Counted from the stretch's first letter, positions 6,918 to 17,245 are shown. The stretch: DNA of 64,000 bases from an uncultured Helicobacter sp. (GCF_910577135.1 NZ_CAJTLL010000004.1:9234-73233); one strand, 5' to 3'. Numbers and translations: made by a program. Notes: generated by a model from the sequence alone, not told the origin.

Positions 6918-8342
6918 ATGCAAAAGATAGTGAGATTTACCCAAAAATATGATGTGAGGCAATATATTTTGTGGCTTTGCATAGCCTTATGTGCCATATC
7001 TCTAGCGATTTTGCCACTTTCATATAGCTATCTTAGTATAAAGATTCCCATAAACTGCCTTTATACTGCATTTGGCCTCTTTCTTTTGTGTTTTTATAAA
7101 GATGTGAAGCATATAAGGCAGATATGGTTTGTGCTTGTGTGTATGGCTGTTATTGTGGTGATGGCGTATATTTCACTGCTTTATGCGGCACATATTGATT
7201 GGACAAAAACTGCCATTAGGCAGTATCTCTTAGAGCCTACGCTTTTTATGATTTGTAGCTTTTTGCTCGTGCAAAGGCTTAGTCAAAGACAGCTTTTAGG
7301 ACTTTTTGTAGCCTTATGCGTGGCACTTTTTTATCACCCTTTAGCTACGATATATGATTTTTATGCTAATTGGAATGGAATGTTTGGCTACCGCGCTATG
7401 TTACCGAGTTATCACGTACCTGCTACGGTATATGTATTTTATTTGCTTTTTGCTTTGAGTATTGCTTATGTAGGATTTTTGAAAACTAAGGGTTTGTTAA
7501 AGCTTATATTTGGCGTGTTTGTGCTTTTAGGGATAGCGGCATTTGTGCTTAATGGCGGGAGATTTGGTATCTTAGCTTGTCTTACTATAATAAGCGCACC
7601 TCTTGTATGCTTTGCATATACCTATAAAAAACTCTCTCTTGCCTTGCTTTGTTTGGGCTTGATTGGCGCAAGTGTAGCGTTGTATTATGGTAGCCAAAAG
7701 TGGGATTCACGCTACAATTTGCATAATGCACTTAATACTTTTAGTGAAGTGTGGCATACCCCTCCGGCAGCTATGGGGCAATATCTAGGTGGAGGTTGTG
7801 AATCTTGGGCTAAGTGCTCTAAGCACTCTCTCAATCAGCCCTCATCTATTGTTTGGGAATATTCAAGCGTAGATAGAATCTCCAAACTTAAAGCCACGCT
7901 TCTCGCCATAGCTGATAATCCTTTGCGCCCTAATGGCTATCACTTTCAGCAGTTCCCTTTTAATATCCAGCATATTTTTCCACTTGATTCTATCAATCAC
8001 CCTTTTTCACTTACCCCATATAAGGATACATTTATTATGTCAAATGCGCATAATCATAACTACCCCTTATCAGTATTTTTTGAACTAGGACTCATAGGTT
8101 TTATAGGTTTTTGTGCCTTTAGCTTATTCTTTCCTGTGAGTATGTGGAGGGTAAAAATTGCATTAAAGGCTAAAAATACAGATATAGGAGAGATAATAAT
8201 AGGTAGCATAGGTATAGCGGTTATTGGTTTAATAGTGGCAAATATGTTTGATTGCATACCTGTTCGTGATGGGCAGCTTATGCTCTTTGTGATGTATGGA
8301 ATCTTCTTAGGGGTAAGATATGGGGCATTGCGTCAAAAATAG
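6918..8342 (+). CDS. O-antigen ligase/polymerase-like membrane protein
   Basis: 474 residues with roughly a dozen hydrophobic segments. The C-terminal part has the family signature SNAHNHNYPLSVFFELGLIG, where the His and the ELG-LIG run correspond to the conserved periplasmic-loop end of the WaaL/Wzy_C family. The large hydrophilic stretch at about residues 260-370 fits the periplasmic catalytic loop. WaaL proteins transfer undecaprenyl-linked glycan to lipid A-core; Wzy proteins polymerise repeats, and sequence alone does not separate the two. The surrounding glycosyltransferases support a lipopolysaccharide role. It overlaps the next gene by 23 nt. Confidence 0.75.
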   Translation: MQKIVRFTQKYDVRQYILWLCIALCAISLAILPLSYSYLSIKIPINCLYTAFGLFLLCFYKDVKHIRQIWFVLVCMAVIVVMAYISLLYAAHIDWTKTAIRQYLLEPTLFMICSFLLVQRLSQRQLLGLFVALCVALFYHPLATIYDFYANWNGMFGYRAMLPSYHVPATVYVFYLLFALSIAYVGFLKTKGLLKLIFGVFVLLGIAAFVLNGGRFGILACLTIISAPLVCFAYTYKKLSLALLCLGLIGASVALYYGSQKWDSRYNLHNALNTFSEVWHTPPAAMGQYLGGGCESWAKCSKHSLNQPSSIVWEYSSVDRISKLKATLLAIADNPLRPNGYHFQQFPFNIQHIFPLDSINHPFSLTPYKDTFIMSNAHNHNYPLSVFFELGLIGFIGFCAFSLFFPVSMWRVKIALKAKNTDIGEIIIGSIGIAVIGLIVANMFDCIPVRDGQLMLFVMYGIFLGVRYGALRQK

Positions 8343-9426
8343 TCCTTTAGTCTCTGTGATAATTCCTATTTACAATGTAGAGCAGTATTTACAGGAGTGT
8401 TTAGATTCTGTTTTGAATCAAACATACAAACATTTAGAGATTATCCTCGTGAATGATGGCAGCACCGATAAAAGCCCAGATATAGCACAAGAATATGCTA
8501 AAAAAGATTCTAGAATCCGCTATTTCACACAGGAAAACAAAGGCGGTGGGGTGGCTAGAAATATAGGGTTAGATAATGCGAGGGGCGAGTGGGTGCTTAT
8601 CTTTGATAGTGATGATTATATGCGTCCTTTTGCTATTGAAACTCTTTTGCAAAGGGCATTAGAGGCAAATGCGCAAATAGTGATAGCGCAAAGTGAGGAG
8701 CTAAGAGATGGGCGTATATCGCTTATGGATTGGGCTTTGCGATTAGATTTAGTGCCAAATAAGCTAAGTTTTAACTACAAAGATTTGGGGGATAATGTCT
8801 TTGGATTTTGCGTAGGGTGGGCGTGGGATAAGCTCTATAAAAGGGATTTTATAGAATCTTATGCTTTGCGCTTTCAAAACATTCAAGTTGCTAATGATTT
8901 GTATTTTACCTTTATGGGTTTGATTATGACAGATTCTATCAGTATATGTGATAAGGTGCTTTTCACTCATCGTAAGCATAGCACTTCGCTAGAAAGTAGC
9001 CGCGATGGCAATCCCGCCTTGTTTTTAGAATCTGTGAAAAAATGGCACAAGACACTTAAAAGTTTAGACATATTCTCGCAAGTGGAAAGGAGCATTATGA
9101 ATTGGACACTTAGTTTTTGTCTATGGCATTTGCATACTCTAAGTGATGATAGGGCGCATTATAGGTTATTTAAAGTGCTAAAAAGAGCATTTTGCGATTT
9201 AGGTTTAAGGGGCTACCCACAGGCAAAGTTTTACAATCAAAAGCATTATAAACAAATGTGCTATATTTTGCGTATCCCTCTGTGGCTACATCGCCTGAAT
9301 ACCTTTAGGGTGTGTGATATGAAAGGTTTGTTTCGTATGAGAGTTGGGGAAAAGGGGTGTGTGATAAGACTTTTTGGCATTACTTTGTATAATAGCTATG
9401 AAAATAATATAAGGCATAGAAAATGA
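8320..9426 (+). CDS. glycosyltransferase family 2
   Basis: 368 residues. A classic GT2 N-terminus: LVSVIIPIYNVEQYLQECLD, LEIILVNDGSTDKSP, ENKGGGVARNIGLDNA, WVLIFDSDDYM (the DSD metal motif), then VGWAWDKLYKRDF and a long helical C-terminus. It transfers a sugar from a nucleotide donor to a surface glycan at the inner membrane face; the specificity is unknown. ATG 8320 lies within the end of the upstream gene and the stop overlaps the glf start (ATGA), so translation is probably coupled through glf. Confidence 0.87.
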   Translation: MGHCVKNSPLVSVIIPIYNVEQYLQECLDSVLNQTYKHLEIILVNDGSTDKSPDIAQEYAKKDSRIRYFTQENKGGGVARNIGLDNARGEWVLIFDSDDYMRPFAIETLLQRALEANAQIVIAQSEELRDGRISLMDWALRLDLVPNKLSFNYKDLGDNVFGFCVGWAWDKLYKRDFIESYALRFQNIQVANDLYFTFMGLIMTDSISICDKVLFTHRKHSTSLESSRDGNPALFLESVKKWHKTLKSLDIFSQVERSIMNWTLSFCLWHLHTLSDDRAHYRLFKVLKRAFCDLGLRGYPQAKFYNQKHYKQMCYILRIPLWLHRLNTFRVCDMKGLFRMRVGEKGCVIRLFGITLYNSYENNIRHRK

Positions 9427-10524
9427 AAGTAAAAAATCTCATCGTAGGGGCGGGACTAGCTGGGCTGACTTTAGCAGAGCGATTAGCAAATGTGAAAAAA
9501 CAAAGAGTGCTCGTCATAGATAGGCGCAATCACATCGGGGGGCAATGTGTATGATTACGATGATGGCGGGATTTTAGTGCATAAGTATGGCACACATATT
9601 TTTCATACCAATGATAAAAAAGTGTGGGATTATCTCAATCAATTTAGCCGATTCTATCCCTATATGCACGAGGTAAAAGCCTTTGTCGATGGACAGCTAG
9701 TGCCTGTGCCTTTTAATCTTAATACCCTCTCTATGCTCCTGCCTCATAGCATTGCAAAAGACATAGAATCCGCGCTTTTAAAGCATTTTAGCCTTGGGAG
9801 CAAAGTGTCTATCCTAGAGCTGCAGAAGCTCCCTGAATTTGCCTTTTTGAGCCAGTTTATCTATGAAAAAATCTTTTTGCATTATACACTGAAGCAGTGG
9901 CAATGCAGCCCAGAGGAGCTAGATAGCAGTGTGTTTGAGCGTGTGCCTGTGGTGCTAAGCAAGGACAATCGCTATTTTAGCGATACTTTTCAGGGTATTC
10001 CTATACAGGGCTATACGCAAATGTGTGAAAATATGTGTAAAAGTGAGCTTATAACTTTAGAGCTTGATTGCGATTATAAGGACGTAGCGCACTCGCTTGA
10101 ATGTGAGAGAATCTTCTTTAGCGGGGCGATTGATGAATTTTTCGACTATGAGCTAGGGGAGTTGCCCTATCGTAGTTTGTATTTTGAATTTATGCGATTT
10201 GAGAGGGAATATTTCCAAAGTAATAGCGTGATAAATTACCCTAACAACTATGATTATACGCGCATAGGGGAATATAAGTATTTCTTAGATAGCAAAACAC
10301 CTCATAGCATTGTGAGCTTTGAGTATCCTAAGTCGTGGAGTAGGGGAGATGAGCGATACTATCCCGTGCCAAATGCCGCGAGTGCTGCTATATATGAAGC
10401 CTATATGCAGAGGGCAAAGGCATTGAAAAATGTCTATTTCATCGGCAGACTTGGGGAATATAAGTATTATGATATGGATAAGGTGGTAGCTAGAGCCTTA
10501 GAGCTTTTTGAATCTTTAAGCTGA
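9423..10524 (+). pseudogene. glf: UDP-galactopyranose mutase, frameshifted in a G6 tract
   Basis: FAD enzyme converting UDP-galactopyranose to UDP-galactofuranose for surface polysaccharide. The first part (MKVKNLIVGAGLAGLTLAER) carries the FAD-binding GxGxxG motif and reaches RRNHIGG, then stops after 44 codons. The rest continues in the +1 frame from YDYDDGGILVHKYGTHIFHT to the end (FIGRLGEYKYYDMDKVV). Reducing the G6 run at 9537-9542 to G5 restores HIGGNVYDY, the family consensus, and an intact protein of about 366 residues. So this copy is one G too long. It may be a reversible switch, a mutation or a base-calling error; six G is short for programmed variation. Confidence 0.88.
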
Positions 10525-10719
10525 TAAAGGAAACAGATTTTTTGATACCAATATCAAATCTCGTCTTGACGTTTTTAGTCTTTTTGTGCCAAAAAGATAG
10601 AAGCTTGTGTATTGCGTGGTTTCTAGTGTTAAAGCTAGATTTATGAGGTATCCAACCTTTGCATTTTGTAGAAAAATATTGCATATAAAAATATGTCTCC
10701 CAATGCCTTAATATCGATT

Positions 10720-11541
10720 CTATACCGAGTAATGCCTACCCATCATACGCAGTTCTTCTGTGCTAAAACCTGCTTGGATTCTTGCTTGGATATTAAGGAT
10801 ACGTGGAGGGCTGTAAAATGCCCTAAAACGTTCTAATGTGGCTAAAAACTCCTGTGTAGAGGCATTAGTGTGGCTATATCTCCACCATTTATTACCCTTT
10901 TTTACGTGAGCAATTTCATCGTGCAAAATTACCTCTAGCACAGCAAGAAGCCTATCACGCAATGTATGCTCAAAATGCTTAATCTTGCTCACTACAAAGG
11001 GATTTGCATCAAGCCCATTTGCCTCTAAGCCTCTGTGAAGTAGCGCCATTCTATCGCTCATATCGCTTGTTGCCTTTTGTGCATCAAAGAGTTGAGTATG
11101 CACGGGGAAATCGCCATATTCATAGCCAAGTGCATTGAGGCATTCGTGCAATAATCTAAAATGCCGCATTTCCTCTAATGCGACTTCTAGCCAATCGTGA
11201 TAATAGGATAAGGGCAAATCCCTAAAGCGATACATCGCATCAAGGGCTAAATCTATCGCACTATACTCGATATGCACGATAGAATGCAGCATTTTAGCGA
11301 GGCTTTGCTCACTCTTTATATGCTTTGGGCGGCGGATTCTAGTAGGGTGGGTAATCATGCAGAATCCTACATAGGAGGGCTGCTTGAGTGGATAGATGGG
11401 AGAATGTCTGCTCTTTATGGATTCATAGCTTTGTGCGGAGGCTAGAGCTATCTTACTTATCCTTGCCAATGCCTCGATCTCTGTGCATTTTTGTGCAGGA
11501 GTTTTAGCACTCATAGCACTATAAAGCATATCAAAAAACAT
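10720..11541 (-). CDS. DUF455 family ferritin-like protein
   Basis: 273 residues. The core has spaced Glu/His motifs of a di-iron four-helix bundle: MLHSIVHIEYSAIDLALDA, VALEEMRHFRLLHECL and LEVILHDEIAHVKKG, which are the conserved signatures of DUF455. The biochemical role of the family is not established; a MiaE-like monooxygenase relation is sometimes suggested. It starts one base upstream of the stop of the MFS remnant, so it was probably co-transcribed with that gene and with pgk. Confidence 0.8.
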   Translation of the reverse strand: MFFDMLYSAMSAKTPAQKCTEIEALARISKIALASAQSYESIKSRHSPIYPLKQPSYVGFCMITHPTRIRRPKHIKSEQSLAKMLHSIVHIEYSAIDLALDAMYRFRDLPLSYYHDWLEVALEEMRHFRLLHECLNALGYEYGDFPVHTQLFDAQKATSDMSDRMALLHRGLEANGLDANPFVVSKIKHFEHTLRDRLLAVLEVILHDEIAHVKKGNKWWRYSHTNASTQEFLATLERFRAFYSPPRILNIQARIQAGFSTEELRMMGRHYSV

Positions 11542-12042
11542 TCACACCCTTTCTTTTATGCGATAAAACACCGCAGAAGTTGCGCTCAAAAGCAGCGCAA
11601 TGCAGAATATGAAAATCTCCCAACCAAGCATTTCAAAGACAAATGATGAGAGATAAGAGCCAAGTGTGCTATCTGTGTAGTAAAAGCTCAAATATAAGCC
11701 GCTTAATACGCCTTTATGATGTGTGCTTAGGGAGCTATTGAGCGCATTAAGCATAGAATACGCAATAAAAGAGCTAAAGCACATTATAAGCATACCCACA
11801 TATATCCACATTACAGAATCTATGAGGAATACACATAGCCCTAGCACGAAGAAAATGAGGCTTAAGAATATGGTCTTTTCCTTGCCCTCGTATATTTTTG
11901 CGATAGAATGAGCAAGGAGTGAGACGACAATACTTGCGCGGTATCCTAAATAGAACCGCCCATTTTGTGCTTGAGTAATATGCGGGAATATGTCTCTAGT
12001 GTGGAAAGGAAGTGTATCGAGCACGGCTTGTTGTGCGCCCAT
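11542..12042 (-). pseudogene. C-terminal fragment of a major facilitator transporter
   Basis: 166 codons with five hydrophobic segments (IFLSLIFFVLGLCVFLIDS, VMWIYVGMLIMCFSSFIAYS and a Gly/Ala/Ser-rich C-terminal pair). The motif HHKGVLSGLYLSFYYTDSTLG resembles the last helices of MFS drug-efflux transporters. A complete member has about 380-400 residues and 12 helices, so the first half is missing; pgk ends only 17 nt before this ATG. It is read here as a 5'-truncated gene left after a deletion. Its stop abuts the DUF455 start. A short functional protein cannot be ruled out. Confidence 0.65.
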
Positions 12043-12058
12043 ATCAGTGTTTATATAT

Positions 12059-13264
12059 TTATTTGCGCTCTAGCACTTCGCATGCAGGGAGGATCTTACC
12101 CTCTAGCAGCTCTAGGCTCGCTCCACCACCGGTAGAAATAAAGCTCATATTATCACGCTCACCAGCTTTGTCAATCGCATCTGCAGTATCGCCCCCGCCA
12201 ATAAGGCTAAAGGCATAGGTATCGCTTACGGCGTGAGCGAGATTAAACGTACCGCGTGAAAATGCTTGTATTTCGTAGATTCCAAGCGGTCCATTCCAAA
12301 TAATCGTTTGGGAATCGCGCACTACTTCACTAAAAAGCTTACTTGTCGCTGGTCCCATATCTACTGCCATAAAGCCTTCTGGCACATCTTGCGCGGGAGT
12401 GATTTTAATATGGCGGTGCTCTTTAATATCATCAGTGCTGACGACATCTACGGGCAGATAAATTTTGACTTTCTTTTCTTTAGCATGGTTGAGAATCTTC
12501 TGTGCCTCACTGATGAGATTATCCTCTACAAGGGATTTTTGCATATCAAATCCTAGCGCCTTAAGGAATGTATTGCTCATCGCTCCGCCGATGATGATTT
12601 TATCCACGACATCAAGGATATTGTATAAAAGGGCAAGCTTGGAGCTGACCTTGCTACCGCCTACAATGAGTAAAACAGGCTTGAGCGGATTTGCCATAGC
12701 TTTTGCAAAGGAGTCAATTTCTTTTTTGAGTAATAGCCCTGCTACGCGCTCTTTTGCATATTTTGCAATGCCACAAGTGCTAGAATGGGCGCGGTGGCTT
12801 GTGCCAAAGGCATCATTGACATATACATCACAGAGGGAGGCGAGTTTGCGTGAAAGCTCATCGCTATTTTTTTCCTCTCCCTCATAGAATCTAATATTTT
12901 CAAGTAAAATCACATTGCCATTCGCACCTTGTTGTAAGGATTCTACATTCTCAATATTTTCTGCAAAATCGACATCTCGCCCTAAAAGCCGCTCCACACG
13001 TTTGATTACGTGTTTGAGTGAAAATTCCGCACTTCGCCCTTTGGGACGTCCTAAATGACTCACAAGCACAATACTTTGAGCGTGATTATCTGTGCAATAA
13101 TTAATCGTTGGCAAAGCCTCCCTTATACGTGTATCATCACTAATATCAAAGTCTTCACCCATTGGCACATTAAAATCCACGCGTATTAGCACTCTTTTGT
13201 CTTTTACATCAATATCGCGCACACTTTTTGTATTTTTCATCACCTCAATACTGGCTTCTTTCAT
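12059..13264 (-). CDS. pgk: phosphoglycerate kinase
   Basis: 401 residues, full length. Transfers phosphate between 1,3-bisphosphoglycerate and ADP in central carbon metabolism. Visible motifs: KRVLIRVDFNVPMG near the start, VLVSHLGRPKG, YVNDAFGTSHRAHSS, LIVGGSKVSSK, IIIGGAMSNTFL and the C-terminal SLIGGGDTADAIDK nucleotide loop, then STGGGASLELLEG. The start at 13264 follows AAGGAG with an 8-nt gap. An alternative ATG nine codons in has a poorer site. In many relatives pgk follows gap; here the upstream gene is a YihY protein, with about 170 nt between them. Confidence 0.96.
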   Translation of the reverse strand: MKEASIEVMKNTKSVRDIDVKDKRVLIRVDFNVPMGEDFDISDDTRIREALPTINYCTDNHAQSIVLVSHLGRPKGRSAEFSLKHVIKRVERLLGRDVDFAENIENVESLQQGANGNVILLENIRFYEGEEKNSDELSRKLASLCDVYVNDAFGTSHRAHSSTCGIAKYAKERVAGLLLKKEIDSFAKAMANPLKPVLLIVGGSKVSSKLALLYNILDVVDKIIIGGAMSNTFLKALGFDMQKSLVEDNLISEAQKILNHAKEKKVKIYLPVDVVSTDDIKEHRHIKITPAQDVPEGFMAVDMGPATSKLFSEVVRDSQTIIWNGPLGIYEIQAFSRGTFNLAHAVSDTYAFSLIGGGDTADAIDKAGERDNMSFISTGGGASLELLEGKILPACEVLERK

Positions 13265-13433
13265 TAAACCTACTCCTTAAAAATTTGTTGTTATTTTAGC
13301 ATATTTATGTGATTATGGCTTTTAATTCAAACATACTATATGTCCTAAATATTATCGATTTTACCGCCCATTATCGTGCAAAAGCCTGCCTAAATTATTG
13401 TTTTAATAGTATAAGGAGGGGTTGGATAATAGC

Positions 13434-14321
13434 TTACACTTCAGTTGTGCTAATACCATATTTCTCCTCAAGCTTCTTGCCAAAATTAGTAGCAAAACCC
13501 TCGCAAAATCGCATTCCATAGAGCATAACAAACCACGAAACATAAATCCACAGCATAAGAAAAAGAAAGATAGAAATCGAACCATAGACGCTTTTGTAAG
13601 TTTGATTATAGAACACATAATACACAAACGCCCATTTAGTGAGTAGCCACGCTGCAGAAGTGAGCACACTTGAAGTAAGTAGAGAAAGGAGTTTCAAGGG
13701 TTTATTGGCTGAAAGTTTAAAAAGGAGGAAAAACATAGCCCAAGTCAGCAAATAGGGAATCAAATCAAATAATATGCTTAAATCTGCCGTGCCTTTGAGC
13801 GTTTTTTGCACTTCGCCACTAAAATAGATTGAAAAGGCTAATACCACCGGGAAAAGCGTAATCATCGTCCAATACATCATAAGAGAATCAAAAAATTTGC
13901 GCGGCGTGGAGTTAAACATCTTTGCCGCGATATACTCATAATTGCGAAAAAACATCACAGAAGCCACAAGTGTGTAGCCAAGCCCCATCATACCAAGCGA
14001 AGAGCTATTTTGCATAAAGGTATCAAGGTATTCTGCAATCACATCTGTGTGCGTGGGCAGGATATTTGAGAGGATAAGGGTGCGGATTTGCTCGATTTGG
14101 GATTGAAAATTGGGTAGATTGATAAAAATCGTAAAGATAATAAGTAAAAGCGGCACAATAGCAAAAATTGTATAAAAGCTAAGCGAAGCTGCATAAAAGC
14201 TAAGCTCCTTATCAGCGACAAAATCCCAAATGCTCTTAATCTTGCTCCATAGTGCAAAAAAAAGCTGCCGACTCCTGCTCCAAAGCCAATGAACAAATCG
14301 CTCTTTTGTTGTGTGCTGCAT
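13434..14321 (-). CDS. YihY/BrkB family inner membrane protein
   Basis: 295 residues with about six transmembrane helices. Family markers: AASLSFYTIFAIVPLLLIIF near residue 45, the RNYEYIAAKMFNSTPRKFF loop, and the Trp-rich C-terminal region (WLLTKWAFVYYVFYNQTYKS, YGSISIFLFLMLWIYVSWFV). Formerly called ribonuclease BN by mistake; the function is unknown, perhaps transport of a lipid or small molecule. An AAGGAG site precedes the ATG by four nt. It lies 20 nt after bioB in the same direction, so co-transcription is likely. Confidence 0.85.
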   Translation of the reverse strand: MQHTTKERFVHWLWSRSRQLFFALWSKIKSIWDFVADKELSFYAASLSFYTIFAIVPLLLIIFTIFINLPNFQSQIEQIRTLILSNILPTHTDVIAEYLDTFMQNSSSLGMMGLGYTLVASVMFFRNYEYIAAKMFNSTPRKFFDSLMMYWTMITLFPVVLAFSIYFSGEVQKTLKGTADLSILFDLIPYLLTWAMFFLLFKLSANKPLKLLSLLTSSVLTSAAWLLTKWAFVYYVFYNQTYKSVYGSISIFLFLMLWIYVSWFVMLYGMRFCEGFATNFGKKLEEKYGISTTEV

Positions 14322-14341
14322 ATTGCTCCTTACATATCGCC

Positions 14342-15187
14342 TTAATGGCAGCTTGTAGCTGCGACATAGCCATAAGATTCTATCATTGCTACATCATCTC
14401 TAGGGGCTTTACCATCGGTGGTGAGGTAGTCTCCTAGCACGACAGCGTTAATCCCTGCCTCAAAAAGCGGCTTTTGGTTATCTCCAAAAACCATCTCTCG
14501 TCCCCCGGCAATCATTAACCGCGTGTTAGGGAGATATTCACGCGCTAAAATCACGCATTCAAGCGCTTCATCTTTGCTTAATGTTTTCATTGGTAAAGGC
14601 AGTGCTTCATTGGCGATATAAAAATTAATAGGAGAGCTATGAGGGGAGAGAATCTGCAAATGCTTTAGAAGCTCGATTCTATCGCTCCAGCTTTCCCCTA
14701 TGCCAAAGATTCCGCCCGAGCAAAGCCCTAGTTCAGCTTTAAGCGTGTTTTCGCAAGTCTCAAACCGCTCAAGCCACGTATGTGTGCTGCAAATCTGCGG
14801 AAAATAATCTTTTGATGTTTCTAAGTTGTGATTATAGCTATCCACGCCGTGCTTTTTAAGGAATTTAAGCGAATCTAAATCCGCACTCCCACAACAAGCG
14901 ATAATATGCAAACCTAAATCCGCCTCTTTAATCGCACTTGCAGCTTTAGCGATATATTCACATTTATCAGAATCGAGTGAGCGTCCTGCCGTTACAAGGC
15001 AAAATCCCAATGCCCCATACTCACGCAAAGACTTAGCTTCTTGCAGAATTTTATTTATGTTTTTGTTTTTATATCGTTGAATCTGTGTGCCATAATGCGC
15101 ACTTTGTGTGCAGTATTTGCAGTCCTCCGGGCAATCTCCTGATGTTACATTACAAATACTGCATAAAAATATTTCATTACTTGCCAT
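14342..15187 (-). CDS. bioB: biotin synthase
   Basis: 281 residues. Radical-SAM enzyme inserting sulfur into dethiobiotin. The [4Fe-4S]-SAM motif CxxxCxxC is at residues 19-26 (GDCPEDCKYCTQSAHYG); CNHNLET-like YNHNLETSKDYFPQ, GGIFGIGESWSDR and MIAGGREMVFG are conserved further on. The frame is open for 42 more codons upstream, but homology starts at MASNEIFLCSIC, and ATG 15187 is preceded by AGGGAAAGG with a 6-nt gap, so I use the shorter form, close to the usual ~280-residue epsilon BioB. No other bio genes are nearby. Confidence 0.94.
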   Translation of the reverse strand: MASNEIFLCSICNVTSGDCPEDCKYCTQSAHYGTQIQRYKNKNINKILQEAKSLREYGALGFCLVTAGRSLDSDKCEYIAKAASAIKEADLGLHIIACCGSADLDSLKFLKKHGVDSYNHNLETSKDYFPQICSTHTWLERFETCENTLKAELGLCSGGIFGIGESWSDRIELLKHLQILSPHSSPINFYIANEALPLPMKTLSKDEALECVILAREYLPNTRLMIAGGREMVFGDNQKPLFEAGINAVVLGDYLTTDGKAPRDDVAMIESYGYVAATSCH

Positions 15188-15388
15188 ATTTTGCCTTTCC
15201 CTAATAATAAGATGTTTCAAATTACAAAATCTCAAAAAACTTAGCATTGTAGCAAAAAAGTATTTAAAGTTTATGACAAGCTTCTTTAAAAATAGCTTCT
15301 TGCGTGCGTTCAATATTTTTTCAATTAATGTTGTTTAAGGAGAAGTTAAAATCGCAGACATCTAGTATCATAGATATCTGCAAAGGAT

Positions 15389-17245
15389 TTAAAGGCTTTG
15401 AAGGATAAGTTCATTGAGTTGTGTATTAAAGGCTTTAGCATTTTCCAATGTGCCACCTTCAAGGACAAGCGTAGCGCCAAAGAGCAATAAGGCACTTTGA
15501 GCGATTTTATCTTTTTTTGCACTTTTAAGCTTTTTGACAATGGGGTGAGTGATGTTAAGCTCTAAGGTCGGCTTAGATTCTGGCATTTTCTGCCCCATTT
15601 GTGCCATAAGATTTGCCATCATAGGATTAGAATCTTCCTTAATAAGCGTGAGTGGCGCATCGCCAAGAGATGAGAGCTTCACATCAGCAATTTGCTCTCC
15701 TAAGGCTTCTTTAAAACCTTTGATAACTTTCTCATAGTCTTTTTGCGTAGCCTCATCTATGCTCTCCTCACCAAGCTCCTCTAAGGCTTCTTTAGAATTG
15801 ATACTTCTTAGTGGTGTCTTGTCATATTCACCTACCATTGGCATTACAATTGCATCAATCTCATCGCTTAAAAGCAGCACATCAAAGCCCTTTTTGGCGA
15901 ATTTTTCAAGTAGCGGTGTGTTTTTAAGCGTGTCTTTGTTTTCCCCTAGTATGTAGTAAATGCTCTTTTGCTCACTGCTCATAGCGTCTTTGTAAGCCTT
16001 AAACGAGAGATTCTCCACCTTAAAGCTATCAAAACGCAAGAGTTCTAAAATCTTTTCCTTATTTTCATAATCGCTATACAAGCCCTCTTTTAGCATCTTG
16101 CCAAACTGCTCATAAAACGCCTTGTAGCTTTCCTCATCTTTAGCGATATTGCCAATTTCACCTAGAATCTTCTTTGTCGAGGCGGATTTGATATTGGCTA
16201 GAATCTTATTTTGCTGCAAAATCTCGCGGCTTACATTAAGAGGCAAATCCTCACTATCAATCACCCCTCGTACAAAGCGTAAATACGGAGGCAAAAGCTC
16301 CTTATCATCATCGGTGATAAACACACGTTTGACATAGAGCTTCACACCGGATTGATAATCCACGCGGTAGAGGTCAAAAGGGGCTTTTTGAGGAATATAA
16401 AATAATGTTGTGTATTCTAGATTCCCCTCGACTTTTGTGTGAATCCACCGCATAGGCTCGTTATTATCGTGTGAAAGTGTGCTGTAAAATTCCTTATAAT
16501 CTGCATCTTTTAATTCCGCTTTGGGAATCTTCCATAAAGCCTTAGCTGTGTTGATTTGAGAGGTTATGTTCTCTTTGACTTCTTTTTTGTCATCACCCTC
16601 GCCTTCAAAGCTAGATTCTGTATAATGGAGATAAATAGGGAAAGCGATATGCTCGGAATATTTATGGATAATGTTTTCGATCTCCCAACGTGACGCAAAA
16701 TGTGCTTCCTCCTCTCGCAAATAGAGTGTGATTTGTGTGCCTTGTGTGTCTTTGACACATTCGCCTACTTCATATTCACCCTTGCCCTCGCTTACCCACG
16801 CATAAGCCTTATCCTCTCCGGCTTTCTTACTTTGCACGACAACGCGATGAGCCACCATAAATGCGGAGTAAAAGCCCACGCCAAACTGCCCAATGAGCGC
16901 AGAATCTTTTTTTTTATCCCCGCTAAGTTGTGCGAGGAAGCTCTTTGTGCCTGATTTTGCGATAATGCCAAGATGTTCTTTCATATCCGCCTCATTCATA
17001 CCTATACCATTATCCTCTATAGTAATGGTTTTCTTAGTCTCATCAAATTGTATGTCAATACTTGGCGTGAATGTAAGCGATTTGAGCTTCTCATCTGTGA
17101 GTGTGAGGTAGGAGAGCTTGTCTAGTGCGTCAGAGGCATTACTAATCAGCTCTCTTAGGAAAATCTCCTTATTGGAATACAAAGAATGTATCATTAAGTC
17201 TAAAAGCTGTGTGATCTCGGTTTGAAATTGATGTTTTGTTGCCAT
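15389..17245 (-). CDS. htpG: HSP90-family chaperone HtpG
   Basis: 618 residues. Cytoplasmic ATP-dependent chaperone. The N-terminal GHKL ATPase shows NKEIFLRELISNASDALDK, the DNGIGM loop, GTKSFL and IGQFGVGFYSAFMV. The middle domain carries the catalytic-Arg region LPLNVSREILQQNKI; a short C-terminal dimer domain follows. The start is placed at ATG 17245 (MATKHQFQTE), ten codons inside the longest open frame, because AAGGAA lies 5 nt upstream and homologues start there. The upstream 540 nt gap is AT-rich; I find no convincing HrcA (CIRCE) or HspR (HAIR) operator. Confidence 0.96.
   Translation of the reverse strand: MATKHQFQTEITQLLDLMIHSLYSNKEIFLRELISNASDALDKLSYLTLTDEKLKSLTFTPSIDIQFDETKKTITIEDNGIGMNEADMKEHLGIIAKSGTKSFLAQLSGDKKKDSALIGQFGVGFYSAFMVAHRVVVQSKKAGEDKAYAWVSEGKGEYEVGECVKDTQGTQITLYLREEEAHFASRWEIENIIHKYSEHIAFPIYLHYTESSFEGEGDDKKEVKENITSQINTAKALWKIPKAELKDADYKEFYSTLSHDNNEPMRWIHTKVEGNLEYTTLFYIPQKAPFDLYRVDYQSGVKLYVKRVFITDDDKELLPPYLRFVRGVIDSEDLPLNVSREILQQNKILANIKSASTKKILGEIGNIAKDEESYKAFYEQFGKMLKEGLYSDYENKEKILELLRFDSFKVENLSFKAYKDAMSSEQKSIYYILGENKDTLKNTPLLEKFAKKGFDVLLLSDEIDAIVMPMVGEYDKTPLRSINSKEALEELGEESIDEATQKDYEKVIKGFKEALGEQIADVKLSSLGDAPLTLIKEDSNPMMANLMAQMGQKMPESKPTLELNITHPIVKKLKSAKKDKIAQSALLLFGATLVLEGGTLENAKAFNTQLNELILQSL

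Noticed and set aside
11542..12042. complete small MFS-like transporter
   Set aside because: Only the last five helices are present and the upstream gene ends 17 nt before it, so a truncated remnant is more likely.
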